Below, in pieces: positions 1 to 7,882 of a stretch of DNA of 64,000 bases (within the stretch, counting starts at the first letter, position 1; the number at the start of each line of letters is the position of its first letter). Source of the stretch: Clostridiales bacterium UBA1763 (lineage in GTDB: Bacteria > Bacillota > Clostridia > Oscillospirales > Oscillospiraceae). A model generated the notes under the pieces. That model was given only the letters and a program-made list of their open reading frames with translations, ran no database searches and was not told the DNA's origin. The translations under genes and the position numbers were made by a program. The stretch covers positions 743 through 64,742 of the forward strand of contig DCHB01000026.1 of assembly GCA_002314685.1 (NCBI GenBank). Reading direction: 5' to 3'.

Positions 1-263
1 ACATCGGGCTTAATATACTGCATAGTGTCGTATATTGCCATGCCCGCAGTAACACTGCCGCCGGGGCTGTTGATATAGAACTGTATGTCCTTATCGGGGT
101 CCTGTGCTTCAAGATACAGAAGCTGTGCAACGATAAGACTTGCCGTTGCATCGTTGACCTCCTCCGACAGCATTATTATGCGGTCGTTGAGAAGTCGGGA
201 AAAAATGTCATAGGAACGCTCGCCTCTGCTTGTCTGTTCCACAACATAGGGTACTAAACTCAT
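1..263 (-). CDS. clpP: ATP-dependent Clp protease proteolytic subunit (5' part only)
   Basis: Translating the minus strand from the ATG at 263 gives a typical ClpP N-terminus: [10 protein letters not shown], then a [12 protein letters not shown] stretch, then the SPGGSV motif that forms part of the substrate-binding strand and oxyanion region. The frame is open to the window edge, so only about 87 residues are present; the catalytic Ser, His and Asp lie outside. ClpP forms the barrel-shaped serine protease that degrades unfolded and regulatory proteins with ClpX or ClpC. An AAAGGAG ribosome site sits just upstream of the ATG. It follows tig by 58 bases on the same strand; tig-clpP(-clpX) is a common order, so the two probably share a transcript. 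Confidence 0.95.
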   Translation of the reverse strand, partial: MSLVPYVVEQTSRGERSYDIFSRLLNDRIIMLSEEVNDATASLIVAQLLYLEAQDPDKDIQFYINSPGGSVTAGMAIYDTMQYIKPD

Positions 264-321
264 AATAGTCTCCTTTCATTATTAAGCCTATCCAGGAGAT
301 CATATCCGAATAATTTATATA

Positions 322-1623
322 TTATTCAGCAGCTTCCTCTTTAGGTGCAACAACGGCAGAATCCATGATGACCTTGGAAGCCTGTTCTCTCTTGTATTCG
401 TTCTTGATGAACTCCTCGCCGAAGTAGTTGAGCAGTGCCTCGGGGGTGGTCTCAACGGACTCAGCGGTGGTCTTGATGTACTCATCGAGTGCTTCGCCCG
501 AAATGTCGATGTTTTCAGCCTCGATAACTGCCTCAAGCAGAAGCTCCTGCTTTACCTGGCTTACAGCAACAGGACGAATGGTGGTGTTCATGGACTCATC
601 GTCAAGGCCCATCATCTTGATGATATCCTCGGTGGTGAGCTTGGAATCGGTGATACCGAAGTTGGAAGCATAGGTATGTACGAGCTCTTCGATCTTAGCC
701 TCGATAAGAACCTCGGGAACCTCAACGGTCATGTTATCGCAAGCCTGCATCATGATAGCGGACTGGAATGCTGCCTGAGTTTCGTCGATTGCTCTCTTTT
801 CCATTTCCTTGCGAAGGTCGGTCTTGTACTCCTCGACTGTCTCGAACTCGGAAATATCCTGAACGAACTCGTCGTCAAGCTCGGGAAGCTCAGTTACGCA
901 AACGCTGTTGACCTTTACCTTAAAGACAACGTCCTTGCCTGCGAGCTCTTCTGCATAATTCTCGGGGAAGGTGATGTTGATGTCCTTCTCCTCGCCGACG
1001 CTCATGCCGACAACCTGCTCCTCAAAGCCGGGAACGAAGGTGTGTGAGCCGAGCTCGAGTCTGTAATTCTCGCCGTAGCCGCCGTCAAAGCGCTCGCCGT
1101 CGAGATAGCCGTCAAAGTCGATGCTTGCAGTGTCGCCTTCCTGTGCGGGACGGTCAACATCGACAAAGCGGGAGTTACGTCTGAGGTCTGCCTGAATTTC
1201 TGCCTCGAGCATCTCGTCGGTAACGGTTGCGTCTGCCTTCTGTGCGCTGAGACCCTTGTACTGACCGAGAGTTACCTCGGGATAGAGGTCGATGCTGAAG
1301 GTAACGACGAGGGACTTGTCGTCCGTAATCTCAACGTCAACCATGCTGGGTCTGCCGACCATCTTGAGACCGCTGTTCTCGATGCCGTATTCAAATGCAT
1401 CGGGAGCTGCAACCTCGATTGCATCCTGATAGAAGCAATCTGCGCCGTACATACCCTCAACGACTGCACGGGGTGCCTTACCTTTTCTGAAGCCGGGGAT
1501 ATTTATGCTTCCCTTTGCCTTGTTGAAGGCTTTGTCGACAGCCTTGTCAAACTCGGCAGGATCAACCTCAACCTGGAAGGTTGCAGTGTTATTTTCTTTC
1601 TTTTCTACGTTCTTGACTAACAT
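322..1623 (-). CDS. tig: Trigger factor, ribosome-bound peptidyl-prolyl isomerase chaperone
   Basis: The 433-residue protein has the usual trigger factor length and three-part layout. The N-terminal ribosome-binding domain carries the signature loop around GFRKGKAPR (near residue 45), which docks on ribosomal protein L23. A central FKBP-type isomerase domain spans roughly residues 150-240 (QEGDTASIDFDGYLDGERFDGG), and a helical C-terminal domain forms the arms of the chaperone cradle. It binds nascent chains at the tunnel exit. The start is fixed by a GGAGG site upstream of the ATG at 1623, and a good promoter lies at 1663-1691. The C-terminus ends in an acidic tail, which is common in the family. 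Confidence 0.97.
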   Translation of the reverse strand: MLVKNVEKKENNTATFQVEVDPAEFDKAVDKAFNKAKGSINIPGFRKGKAPRAVVEGMYGADCFYQDAIEVAAPDAFEYGIENSGLKMVGRPSMVDVEITDDKSLVVTFSIDLYPEVTLGQYKGLSAQKADATVTDEMLEAEIQADLRRNSRFVDVDRPAQEGDTASIDFDGYLDGERFDGGYGENYRLELGSHTFVPGFEEQVVGMSVGEEKDINITFPENYAEELAGKDVVFKVKVNSVCVTELPELDDEFVQDISEFETVEEYKTDLRKEMEKRAIDETQAAFQSAIMMQACDNMTVEVPEVLIEAKIEELVHTYASNFGITDSKLTTEDIIKMMGLDDESMNTTIRPVAVSQVKQELLLEAVIEAENIDISGEALDEYIKTTAESVETTPEALLNYFGEEFIKNEYKREQASKVIMDSAVVAPKEEAAE

Positions 1624-1662
1624 TTATGTTCCTCCTAATAATGTTCTTACAAACAATTAAAA

Positions 1663-1691
1663 ATAATAACAGATATTTCAGCTAAAAGCAA
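1663..1691 (-). promoter_or_regulatory. Sigma-A type promoter of tig
   Basis: On the minus strand TTGCTT (1691-1686) and TATTAT (1668-1663) are separated by exactly 17 bases, and the -10 box is preceded by TGT, an extended -10 arrangement. It lies about 40 bases upstream of the trigger factor start. Seen by eye; no start-site data. Confidence 0.7.
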
Positions 1692-1714
1692 TAATTTTAT
1701 TAAATAAAGTATGT

Positions 1715-2401
1715 TTACAGAAGCTTTTTCGGCTTAAATTGAAGATAATCCGCAGAAACGAGGTCAAATTTTGTGTTTTTTATCATTCCGTTGAAGGAAT
1801 AAGCACAGCCGAGACCGTGTATATGCCCGTAAATGCAGTGCGAGACCCCGTATTTTTCCAAAAGCTGCAGAATTTCGGGACATTCATAGTTATTAAACTT
1901 AGGCGGGTAGTGCAAAAAAACATATTTTTCGCCCTCACCCGCGGCTTTTAATGACGCTTCAAGGCGCATCACTTCCCTGCTTAGTACCTTTTTATCGTGC
2001 TCGGTATTTTTGCACTCCTCAAAAAACCAGCCTCGCGTTCCGCAAATTGAAATATCACCATACTTAAAACAGTTATTGTGGAGAATATCAATTGTCGAAA
2101 TTCCGTTTTCCTCAAAAAAGCTTTTTGCCTTTGTCGCGGTTGTCCACCAATAATCGTGATTACCCTTCAAAATTATCTTTTTCCCGGGTAATGAGTCAAT
2201 AAACTTAAAGTCCTCCAACGCCTCACGCAGGTTCATTCCCCATGTCAAATCGCCGCAAAGCACCGTTGTATCCCCGTCGTTAACATCGCCAAAGCCGTAT
2301 GAAATTTTTTCTACATAGTTTTCCCATCTGCCGCCGAAAACGTCCATGGGCTTTTCAACCCCAAGCGACAAATGCAAATCACCGATAGCATATAAAGCCA
2401 T
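1715..2401 (-). CDS. Metallophosphoesterase (calcineurin-like fold)
   Basis: The 228-residue protein carries all the metal-binding blocks of the calcineurin-like phosphoesterase fold: GDLHL near residue 7, GDLTWG near residue 50, KGNHDYW near residue 79, a lone His in LHYPP and a closing GHIHG. These ligands bind a dinuclear metal centre that hydrolyses phosphate mono- or diesters. The substrate cannot be told from sequence; related clostridial proteins are annotated only as serine/threonine phosphatases or phosphohydrolases. It sits alone downstream of the tig promoter region, on the same strand as tig but upstream of it, and is divergent from the DUF1540 gene. No signal peptide is visible, so it is likely cytoplasmic. 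Confidence 0.85.
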   Translation of the reverse strand: MALYAIGDLHLSLGVEKPMDVFGGRWENYVEKISYGFGDVNDGDTTVLCGDLTWGMNLREALEDFKFIDSLPGKKIILKGNHDYWWTTATKAKSFFEENGISTIDILHNNCFKYGDISICGTRGWFFEECKNTEHDKKVLSREVMRLEASLKAAGEGEKYVFLHYPPKFNNYECPEILQLLEKYGVSHCIYGHIHGLGCAYSFNGMIKNTKFDLVSADYLQFKPKKLL

Positions 2402-2475
2402 ATAAACTCCGTATAAAACAAAACTGTTTGCAGATAATAATACTGCCTATGGCAATAATATCAGGAGGAATTACA

Positions 2476-2658
2476 ATGAGCGAGAAGAAAATCCGTACAG
2501 GCGAAGCTACTGCAGTCGGCTGTGATGTTACAAACTGCAAGTACAACACCATTGACAGCAAGTGCGCGGCATCACAGATAAAGGTTAAGAACGATAAGGC
2601 TACAACTGAAAGTGAAACCTTCTGCGGCACCTTCTGTCCGAGAGGCTGCTGCGACTGA
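2476..2658 (+). CDS. DUF1540 domain small cysteine-rich protein
   Basis: A strong AGGAGG site six bases before the ATG at 2476 sets this start, giving 60 residues; an upstream in-frame methionine has no ribosome site. The protein has seven cysteines, with a CDVTNCKYN motif in the middle and a CGTFCPRGCC tail. This spacing is typical of the DUF1540 family in Clostridia, thought to bind a metal, but no function is established. There is no signal peptide or membrane segment. It is convergent with thrC and one of few plus-strand genes here. A weak inverted repeat (GGGAC/GTCCC, about 2663-2680) lies between the two stop codons. Confidence 0.85.
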   Translation: MSEKKIRTGEATAVGCDVTNCKYNTIDSKCAASQIKVKNDKATTESETFCGTFCPRGCCD

Positions 2659-2684
2659 TAATCGGGACTTTTGTCCCGTACATA

Positions 2685-4166
2685 TCACTTCACAAATGCT
2701 TCAACCGTTGCCTTCATCTCAGTCTTTTCAACTACCTCGTTAAAGCGTTTTTCACGCTTATCGAGTCCCGCGAGGGGCTTGGGTGCGGGTGCGCCCGTTA
2801 TCTCGGAAAGCTTTTCTATAAGCTCAACGCCCGAGGCCTTTGTGCCGTCACCGAGGGCATCAAGCACACTGTCGCAGAACTTGAAGGGGCTTGCTGTGGA
2901 AACAACAACCGTCGGCTTATTGCTGTCCGTTTCGGTGCGGTATGTCTCCATAAGCTTATATGCAACGGCAGTATGTGTATCAATAAGATAGCCCTGCTCG
3001 TTATAAACCTTGTTTATAAGCTCCTTTGTCTGCTTATCACTGCAATAGCCGCCGATAAAATTCTCGGAAAGCACGGTCTTTATCTCATCGGTAACGGTAT
3101 ATTTGCCGCAGGAGGAAAGCTCTGCCATATAGCCCGCTACGAGCTTATCATCGTTTGAGATTGATGACAGCAGTCTTTCAAGATTGCTCGAAACTAGAAT
3201 GTCCATAGACGGAGAAATCGTCATGTGGAAGGGACGGTTGCGATCGTATGTGCCCGTCTTGAAGAAGTCGGACAGAACATTGTTCTCGTTTGAGGCGCAC
3301 AGCAGCTTGCCGACGGGTAGTCCCATTTTCTTTGCATACCAGCAGGCGAGAATATCGCCGAAATTTCCAGTAGGAACAACAAAATCGAGCTCCTCGCCGT
3401 AACTTATATTTCCCGAATTTACGAAATCGCAGTAGGCTGAGAAATAATAGACTATCTGCGGGAGAAGTCTACCCCAGTTGATTGAGTTTGCAGAGGACAA
3501 AAACCAACCCTCAGCGCTAAGCTTGTCGGCAAGCTCACGGTCGGCAAAAATCTTCTTAACGCCCGTTTGAGCGTCGTCAAAATTGCCGTAAACGGCGGCT
3601 ACGGAGACGTTTTTACCGCTTTGGGTTATCATCTGCAGCTTCTGAACATCGGATACGCCGTTGTGCGGATAGAACACGAGGATTTTTGTGCCCTCGATAT
3701 CGGCAAAGCCCTCAAGTGCCGCCTTGCCCGTATCGCCGCTTGTCGCAACGAGGATGCAAACCTTGCGCTGTTCGCCGCATTTTTTGAGTGATGCAGTCAA
3801 GAGATAGGGCAAAATCTGCAGTGCCATATCCTTAAATGCGCAGGTCGGACCGTGCCAAAGCTCCAAAACCGCGGTTGTGGGATTAACAAAGTGCACGGGT
3901 GCGGTTTCCGCACAGTCGAAATTATCTCCGTATGCGGCTTTTACTATTTCTTCAATCTCCGACTCGGTAAACTCATCAAGATAAAGCTTTAATATTTCCG
4001 ATGCTCTGCCGCGGTAATCCTTGCCGCAAAGAGCTTTTATCTCATTTTCACCGAGTACGGGAACGGTCTCGGGCACAAAAAGTCCGCCGTCGGGGGCAAG
4101 TCCGTGTGCGATAGCCTCGGCGGCAGTTACCTTATATTCCTTGTTTCTCGTGCTGTAATACTTCAT
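2685..4166 (-). CDS. thrC: Threonine synthase
   Basis: Converts O-phosphohomoserine to threonine with pyridoxal phosphate. The protein begins MKYYSTRNKEYKVTAAEAI, the typical N-terminus of the long (about 490 residue) class. The PLP-binding lysine is in the FKDMALQ motif, and the phosphate-binding TSGDTGKAALEGF loop follows. The ATG at 4166 is preferred over the GTG at 4175 because an AGAAGGTG ribosome site lies a normal distance before the ATG and overlaps the GTG. The gene follows yraN by 12 bases and probably ends the lepB-rbgA-rnhB-yraN-thrC transcript. No T-box leader is visible upstream, so no specific threonine control can be claimed. Confidence 0.95.
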   Translation of the reverse strand: MKYYSTRNKEYKVTAAEAIAHGLAPDGGLFVPETVPVLGENEIKALCGKDYRGRASEILKLYLDEFTESEIEEIVKAAYGDNFDCAETAPVHFVNPTTAVLELWHGPTCAFKDMALQILPYLLTASLKKCGEQRKVCILVATSGDTGKAALEGFADIEGTKILVFYPHNGVSDVQKLQMITQSGKNVSVAAVYGNFDDAQTGVKKIFADRELADKLSAEGWFLSSANSINWGRLLPQIVYYFSAYCDFVNSGNISYGEELDFVVPTGNFGDILACWYAKKMGLPVGKLLCASNENNVLSDFFKTGTYDRNRPFHMTISPSMDILVSSNLERLLSSISNDDKLVAGYMAELSSCGKYTVTDEIKTVLSENFIGGYCSDKQTKELINKVYNEQGYLIDTHTAVAYKLMETYRTETDSNKPTVVVSTASPFKFCDSVLDALGDGTKASGVELIEKLSEITGAPAPKPLAGLDKREKRFNEVVEKTEMKATVEAFVK

Positions 4167-4178
4167 AAGTGTCACCTT

Positions 4179-4538
4179 CTAAAAAGCATTTTCTATGTGA
4201 TTTATTTTTATTCTTTTTGAATTTAGCCCCTCGGGTGCGTAAACCTCTATTACATCAAATCTCGGCTGAAGCTCGGTTTCGTTTGCCTGAAGCCACATCT
4301 GCGCCGCGGCAATTACTCTCTGCTGTTTTGCCGCCGTCACAAATTCCTTTGCCTCACCGTAGTCTGCGTTTTTGCGGAGCTTTACCTCGACAAAAACGAT
4401 ATAACCGCGCTTTGATGCAATAATATCTATCTCGCCCTGTCTGTACCGGCAGTTTGTCTCAACAATGCGATAGCCGTGAAGCTTGAGATAATTTGCCGCT
4501 TTTTTCTCTCCGTATGCGCCGAGAGTCTGTGTATCCAT
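4179..4538 (-). CDS. yraN: YraN family (UPF0102) endonuclease-like protein
   Basis: The 119-residue protein matches the UPF0102/YraN family from end to end: GAYGEKKAANYL at the N-terminus, then a GYRIVETNCR strand, then the restriction-endonuclease-fold core GEIDIIASKRGYIVFVEVK, where the Asp and the EVK residues would hold the metal. The family is predicted to be a Holliday-junction-resolvase-like nuclease, but no physiological role is firmly known. Its ATG overlaps the rnhB stop codon by one base (TGATG), so the two are translationally coupled. rnhB-yraN is a widely conserved pair in bacteria. Confidence 0.92.
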   Translation of the reverse strand: MDTQTLGAYGEKKAANYLKLHGYRIVETNCRYRQGEIDIIASKRGYIVFVEVKLRKNADYGEAKEFVTAAKQQRVIAAAQMWLQANETELQPRFDVIEVYAPEGLNSKRIKINHIENAF

Positions 4539-5137
4539 CAGTGCATCTTCCTTAAAAAGCTCGGGCGATGAATTTCGCTCGCGCCGTACTGTCTTAGTTT
4601 TTCGTAATGAAGCTTTGTGCCGTAGCCCTTGTGCTTTTCAAAGCAGTATTCTGGATACTTCTCCGCCATTTGAAGCATATATCTGTCACGGCTGACCTTT
4701 GCGAGAATTGATGCCGCGGCAATATCGGCGCATTTCGCATCACCTTTTATAACGCATCTGCTGTTTATCTTAATCGCACTGTTGCGATTACCGTCAATGA
4801 GTGCAAGCTCGGGTGAGGGTGAAAGCTGCTCAATCGCTCTGTTCATTGCAAGCATAGCCGCATTGAGTATATTTATCTGCTCAATTTCCTCAACGCTTGC
4901 ACAGGCAATTCCGTATGAGACTGCCTTTTCGGTTATCTCATCAAACAGTGCCTCACGCTTTTTGTCGCTGAGCTTTTTAGAGTCGTTGAGTCCCTCGATA
5001 ACAATACCCCTCGGCAATATAACCGCCGCTGCATACACAGGACCTGCAAGCGGCCCCCTGCCCGCCTCGTCAACGCCGCAGATGAGCTCAAAGCCTCTGT
5101 CGTATATTTCGTTTTCAAGCTCCCACAAATCTGTCAT
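4538..5137 (-). CDS. rnhB: Ribonuclease HII
   Basis: RNase HII cuts RNA in RNA-DNA hybrids and starts removal of single ribonucleotides from DNA. The 199-residue protein shows the signature GVDEAGRGPLAGPV (first two catalytic acids, Asp and Glu), LIDGNR with the third Asp, and the DAKCADIAAASILAKVSRD segment with the fourth. Length is normal for the family. Its start overlaps the end of rbgA by four bases (ATGA), and its stop overlaps yraN. The rbgA-rnhB order is standard in Firmicutes. Confidence 0.96.
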   Translation of the reverse strand: MTDLWELENEIYDRGFELICGVDEAGRGPLAGPVYAAAVILPRGIVIEGLNDSKKLSDKKREALFDEITEKAVSYGIACASVEEIEQINILNAAMLAMNRAIEQLSPSPELALIDGNRNSAIKINSRCVIKGDAKCADIAAASILAKVSRDRYMLQMAEKYPEYCFEKHKGYGTKLHYEKLRQYGASEIHRPSFLRKMH

Positions 5138-6012
5138 TCGGGCTTCTCCAAGCTTATTCTGCCGAGCTTTCCGTCATGGTACTCGCCGAGCAGAGTATTT
5201 GCCATGCGCTCTATGTCGTACTCACCCTTTGAAATGAGAAAGCCGCGCTTTTTTGCCGCCTGCTCAAGCAATTCAAAGCCGTTGAGCTCGGGGTCGGGCT
5301 CAAATTTATATCGAGCTATGAGTGCCTCGGGGTATAGCTCACGCAATCTCAGCATAAAGTTTGCCGCCAAGGTTTCCTTGTCTATTACATCGGCTTTTAT
5401 AGCATTTGTAATGGCGAGCATTTCACCCACCTGCTGTGAATCGAACTTAGGCCAAAGGATACCCGGGGTATCAAGCAAATCGAGGCTTTTATCAATGCTT
5501 ATCCACTGCTTGCCCCTCGTAACACCCGGTTTATCGCCCGCGATTGCCGCCTTGCGCTTTGCGACCTTGTTGATAAAGGTTGATTTGCCGACATTGGGTA
5601 TGCCCAAAATCATAACGCGCAGAGGTCTTGTCGCCTGTCCCTTTGCGGCATATTCGGCAATTTTTTCGGACAAAAGCTCTTTTAACGCGGGCACAAAGCC
5701 GTTTACGCCCTTGCCCGTTTTTGCATCTGTCTCGAGTATTTTTATGCCCTGCGCTTCAAAGTGCTTTTTCCACTGTGCCGTCACATCGGGATCTGCGAGG
5801 TCTGTTCTGTTTAATATTATCAGTCTCGGTTTTCCGGCGGCAAGCCTGTCTATATCGGGGTTGCGGCTTGCATTCGGTATTCTCGCATCGAGAATTTCGC
5901 ACACGGCATCGACAAGCTTGATATTATCCTCTATCATGCGCTGTGCCTTTGTCATGTGACCGGGAAACCACTGAATATTCATTTTTTCAAAGCCGTTATC
6001 AGACATTATCAA
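5134..6012 (-). CDS. rbgA: Ribosome biogenesis GTPase RbgA (YlqF)
   Basis: A circularly permuted GTPase needed for late assembly of the 50S subunit. The motif order is permuted as expected: G4 (LNRTDLAD) comes first, followed by the Walker A G1 motif GIPNVGKSTF and then G3 (DTPGILWPK). The N-terminus NIQWFPGHMTKAQRMIE is diagnostic. After the GTPase domain a C-terminal helical domain extends to residue 292, the normal length. The gene overlaps lepB by four bases at its start and rnhB by four at its end. lepB-rbgA-rnhB is a classic Bacillus-Clostridium cluster downstream of rplS. Confidence 0.96.
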   Translation of the reverse strand: MIMSDNGFEKMNIQWFPGHMTKAQRMIEDNIKLVDAVCEILDARIPNASRNPDIDRLAAGKPRLIILNRTDLADPDVTAQWKKHFEAQGIKILETDAKTGKGVNGFVPALKELLSEKIAEYAAKGQATRPLRVMILGIPNVGKSTFINKVAKRKAAIAGDKPGVTRGKQWISIDKSLDLLDTPGILWPKFDSQQVGEMLAITNAIKADVIDKETLAANFMLRLRELYPEALIARYKFEPDPELNGFELLEQAAKKRGFLISKGEYDIERMANTLLGEYHDGKLGRISLEKPE

Positions 6013-6581
6013 TCACCGTAGGGACTGCCGATGTTATTAAACGGGAAGACAATAAAAAGCACCTTTCCGATAACGTCCCTTGTATCTACCATTCCTATTC
6101 TCTCGTCGCGGCTGTCGGTTGAGTCGTTTCTGTTATCACCCATTACGAAAATACAGCCCTCGGGTACTATCTGAACGCCCGTAAAATCAATCTGATTTGC
6201 GGTAGGCTCGGCTATATAAGGCTCGTCGAGTGCTACGCCGTCAACATAGACAATATGCTTGTCAAAGTCGATTTCAACAGTTTGCCCCTCTGTTGCTATT
6301 ACGCGCTTAACAAGGGCATAGTCGGCATATTCATCCTTCTGGAATACAATAATGTCACCCTGCTTGGGCTTGTAAAACAGGTCGGAGACAACCATTTTAT
6401 CGGCATTAAATAGTGTCGGATACATACTGCTTCCGTTTACATCGACTATTCTTACAACAAACACGAACAGCAGTACACAGAATACGAGTGCCGCAACGAC
6501 ACACTGTATCCATTCATAGGTTTCAATACGGGAAGAAGCCTTCTCCGCCTCTTTAGTTTTCTTTATATCTGTTTTTTTCAT
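6009..6581 (-). CDS. lepB: Signal peptidase I
   Basis: Membrane-bound serine protease that removes signal peptides from exported proteins. There is one N-terminal membrane segment at about residues 30-48, preceded by a charged cytoplasmic stretch. The catalytic serine is in NGSSMYPTL, the lysine general base in YALVKRVIA, and the box E motif is GDNRNDSTDSR. At 190 residues it is a typical Gram-positive SipS-type enzyme with a single anchor. It begins an operon with rbgA (four-base overlap) and has its own promoter at 6613-6642. rplS upstream is cut off by a terminator. Confidence 0.96.
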   Translation of the reverse strand: MKKTDIKKTKEAEKASSRIETYEWIQCVVAALVFCVLLFVFVVRIVDVNGSSMYPTLFNADKMVVSDLFYKPKQGDIIVFQKDEYADYALVKRVIATEGQTVEIDFDKHIVYVDGVALDEPYIAEPTANQIDFTGVQIVPEGCIFVMGDNRNDSTDSRDERIGMVDTRDVIGKVLFIVFPFNNIGSPYGD

Positions 6582-6612
6582 TTGCCTTACCTCTGATACA
6601 GATGTTCTTATT

Positions 6613-6642
6613 ATTATACACGATATTACAGCAAATAGGCAA
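6613..6642 (-). promoter_or_regulatory. Sigma-A type promoter of lepB operon
   Basis: On the minus strand TTGCCT (6642-6637) and TATAAT (6618-6613) are separated by 18 bases, about 32 bases upstream of the lepB ATG. It would drive lepB-rbgA-rnhB-yraN-thrC after the rplS terminator. Confidence 0.65.
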
Positions 6643-6689
6643 CAAAAATATGTGCGAGTTTATTTGGTGTAAAACTTTAGAATATAAGC

Positions 6690-6717
6690 AAAAAAAGAGG
6701 CTCTCGCCTCTTTTTTT
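6690..6717 (-). terminator. Intrinsic terminator after rplS
   Basis: A short GC-rich stem (AGAGGC/GCCTCT, tetraloop) is flanked by runs of A and T on both sides. Read on the minus strand it ends in a long U-run just downstream of rplS, separating it from lepB. Confidence 0.85.
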
Positions 6718-6738
6718 GAACAATTTTCGGTCTGAAGC

Positions 6739-7080
6739 TTACAGGCGCTCCTTGACCTTTGCACTCTTACCGACGCGATCACGCAGGTAGTACAGCTTTG
6801 CTCTGCGAACCTTGCCGCGGCGAACTGTATCTACGGATACGATGGAGGGAGAGTGTACGGGGAAGACCTTCTCACAGCCTACACCGTAGGAAATACGGCG
6901 AACGGTGATGGTCTCGTTGATGCCGCCATGCTTCTTAGCAATGATAGTGCCTTCGAAAGCCTGGTTACGCTCGCGGCTGCCTTCCTTTACGCGGACGGTG
7001 ATACGGACGGTATCGCCGACATTGAGGGTGGGCAGTTCGGGCTTCATGTACTGTTCACTGAGAATTTTGATCAGATCCAT
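6739..7080 (-). CDS. rplS: 50S ribosomal protein L19
   Basis: L19 sits at the interface of the ribosomal subunits. The 113-residue sequence contains the family blocks [22 protein letters not shown], the [35 protein letters not shown] core and the basic [17 protein letters not shown] tail. It has its own promoter, a leader of about 97 bases and a strong terminator, so it is likely a single-gene transcript. In Bacillus rplS follows trmD-rimM; those genes are not next to it here, where the upstream neighbour is a DUF2344 gene. Confidence 0.97.
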   Translation of the reverse strand: MDLIKILSEQYMKPELPTLNVGDTVRITVRVKEGSRERNQAFEGTIIAKKHGGINETITVRRISYGVGCEKVFPVHSPSIVSVDTVRRGKVRRAKLYYLRDRVGKSAKVKERL

Positions 7081-7177
7081 AGTCTAATCCTTCCTTTACT
7101 TAAGGCGTTCATGTCGGAGGACTCCCTTGGGTCTCGGCAGCGGACCGCTTGATAGCCTGCGGTCAAACCGCATAAGC
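7081..7177 (-). promoter_or_regulatory. 5' leader of rplS, candidate L19 autoregulatory leader
   Basis: About 97 bases lie between the predicted start of transcription and the rplS ATG. On the minus strand the leader contains a GCGGT/ACCGC hairpin with a three-base loop (about 7158-7170) followed by GCGG/CCGC and GAC/GTC repeats that could pair further. Several ribosomal protein genes in Firmicutes, including rplS, are known to be controlled by protein binding to such leaders. I cannot confirm the consensus by eye. Confidence 0.4.
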
Positions 7178-7183
7178 TTAGGT

Positions 7184-7212
7184 ATAATATCACATAAATA
7201 CTTGAAATGCAA
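7184..7212 (-). promoter_or_regulatory. Sigma-A type promoter of rplS
   Basis: On the minus strand TTGCAT (7212-7207) and TATTAT (7189-7184) are separated by 17 bases. It overlaps the gap just before the DUF2344 stop codon and leaves a leader of about 97 bases before rplS. Confidence 0.75.
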
Positions 7213-7219
7213 GCATTTT

Positions 7220-7882
7220 TTAACGAAATACTTCCATTTGAGCGTCAAACACCTCAAGGCGTTTGAATTTCGCAAAATCGGGTGCAAATTCGGGCTTTAG
7301 CTGTCTTACTGCATCGCAAAGAAGCTCGGGATTTAAGGTGGGCTCCTGCGCCGAAATTATCGCGGAAACGAGCACATCATTCCCCTTCGCTTCAAATTCA
7401 ATCTGCTTTATTGCGGGCTTTATATCACTGTCGGCAATACCGCGCTTTGTTTTTTTGGATATTACAATGCTTTCGGCAGAATAAAACTCGTTGAGCTTAT
7501 TAGCCATTTTTTCTGCATCGGTATTATCGTACTCAAATACGCCGCATATTTTTATCCATTTAAGCTCTTTAACCTTGCGCTCGGATTCGTAAACATGCAA
7601 AGCCTCGATGCCCTCGGGAAGCTGAGATTTAAGTGCAGACAGTATTTCATCGGGGGATTTTTCCTCGATGAGCTTAAACTCCATTATCTCGCACACGCTC
7701 TCGGCACCTACCGACAGGGGCAGTGCTATTGAGATATTCGGATGCGGATTAAAGCCCTCGGAATATTTAAGGCGGCAATCGGCACGCAAAAACGCTCTTG
7801 TTAGCGTGCGCATGAGGTCTAAGTGAGATATATAGACGGCTCTGCCCGTTTTTGAAAACAGTAATCTCATTTTATCCATCAC
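7220..7882 (-). CDS. DUF2344 protein, partner of the radical SAM protein
   Basis: The 220-residue protein matches the DUF2344 / TIGR03936 family: an N-terminal KTGRAVYISHLDLMRTLTRAFLRA block followed by YSEGFNPHPNISIALPLSVG. In most Clostridia this domain is encoded right after, or fused to, the B12-binding-like radical SAM protein found here; the two reading frames overlap by 11 bases. The function of the pair is not established. The His and Asp in the ISHLDLMR motif are the most conserved residues. No membrane segment is seen. The promoter of rplS lies directly after its stop codon. Confidence 0.88.
   Translation of the reverse strand: MMDKMRLLFSKTGRAVYISHLDLMRTLTRAFLRADCRLKYSEGFNPHPNISIALPLSVGAESVCEIMEFKLIEEKSPDEILSALKSQLPEGIEALHVYESERKVKELKWIKICGVFEYDNTDAEKMANKLNEFYSAESIVISKKTKRGIADSDIKPAIKQIEFEAKGNDVLVSAIISAQEPTLNPELLCDAVRQLKPEFAPDFAKFKRLEVFDAQMEVFR

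Noticed and set aside
2663..2680. Terminator between the DUF1540 gene and thrC
   Set aside because: The stem is only five pairs and lacks a T-run on both strands; left as a weak repeat.
5204..5959. A 251-codon frame opposite rbgA
   Set aside because: Serine-rich translation typical of an antisense shadow; rbgA motifs are unambiguous.
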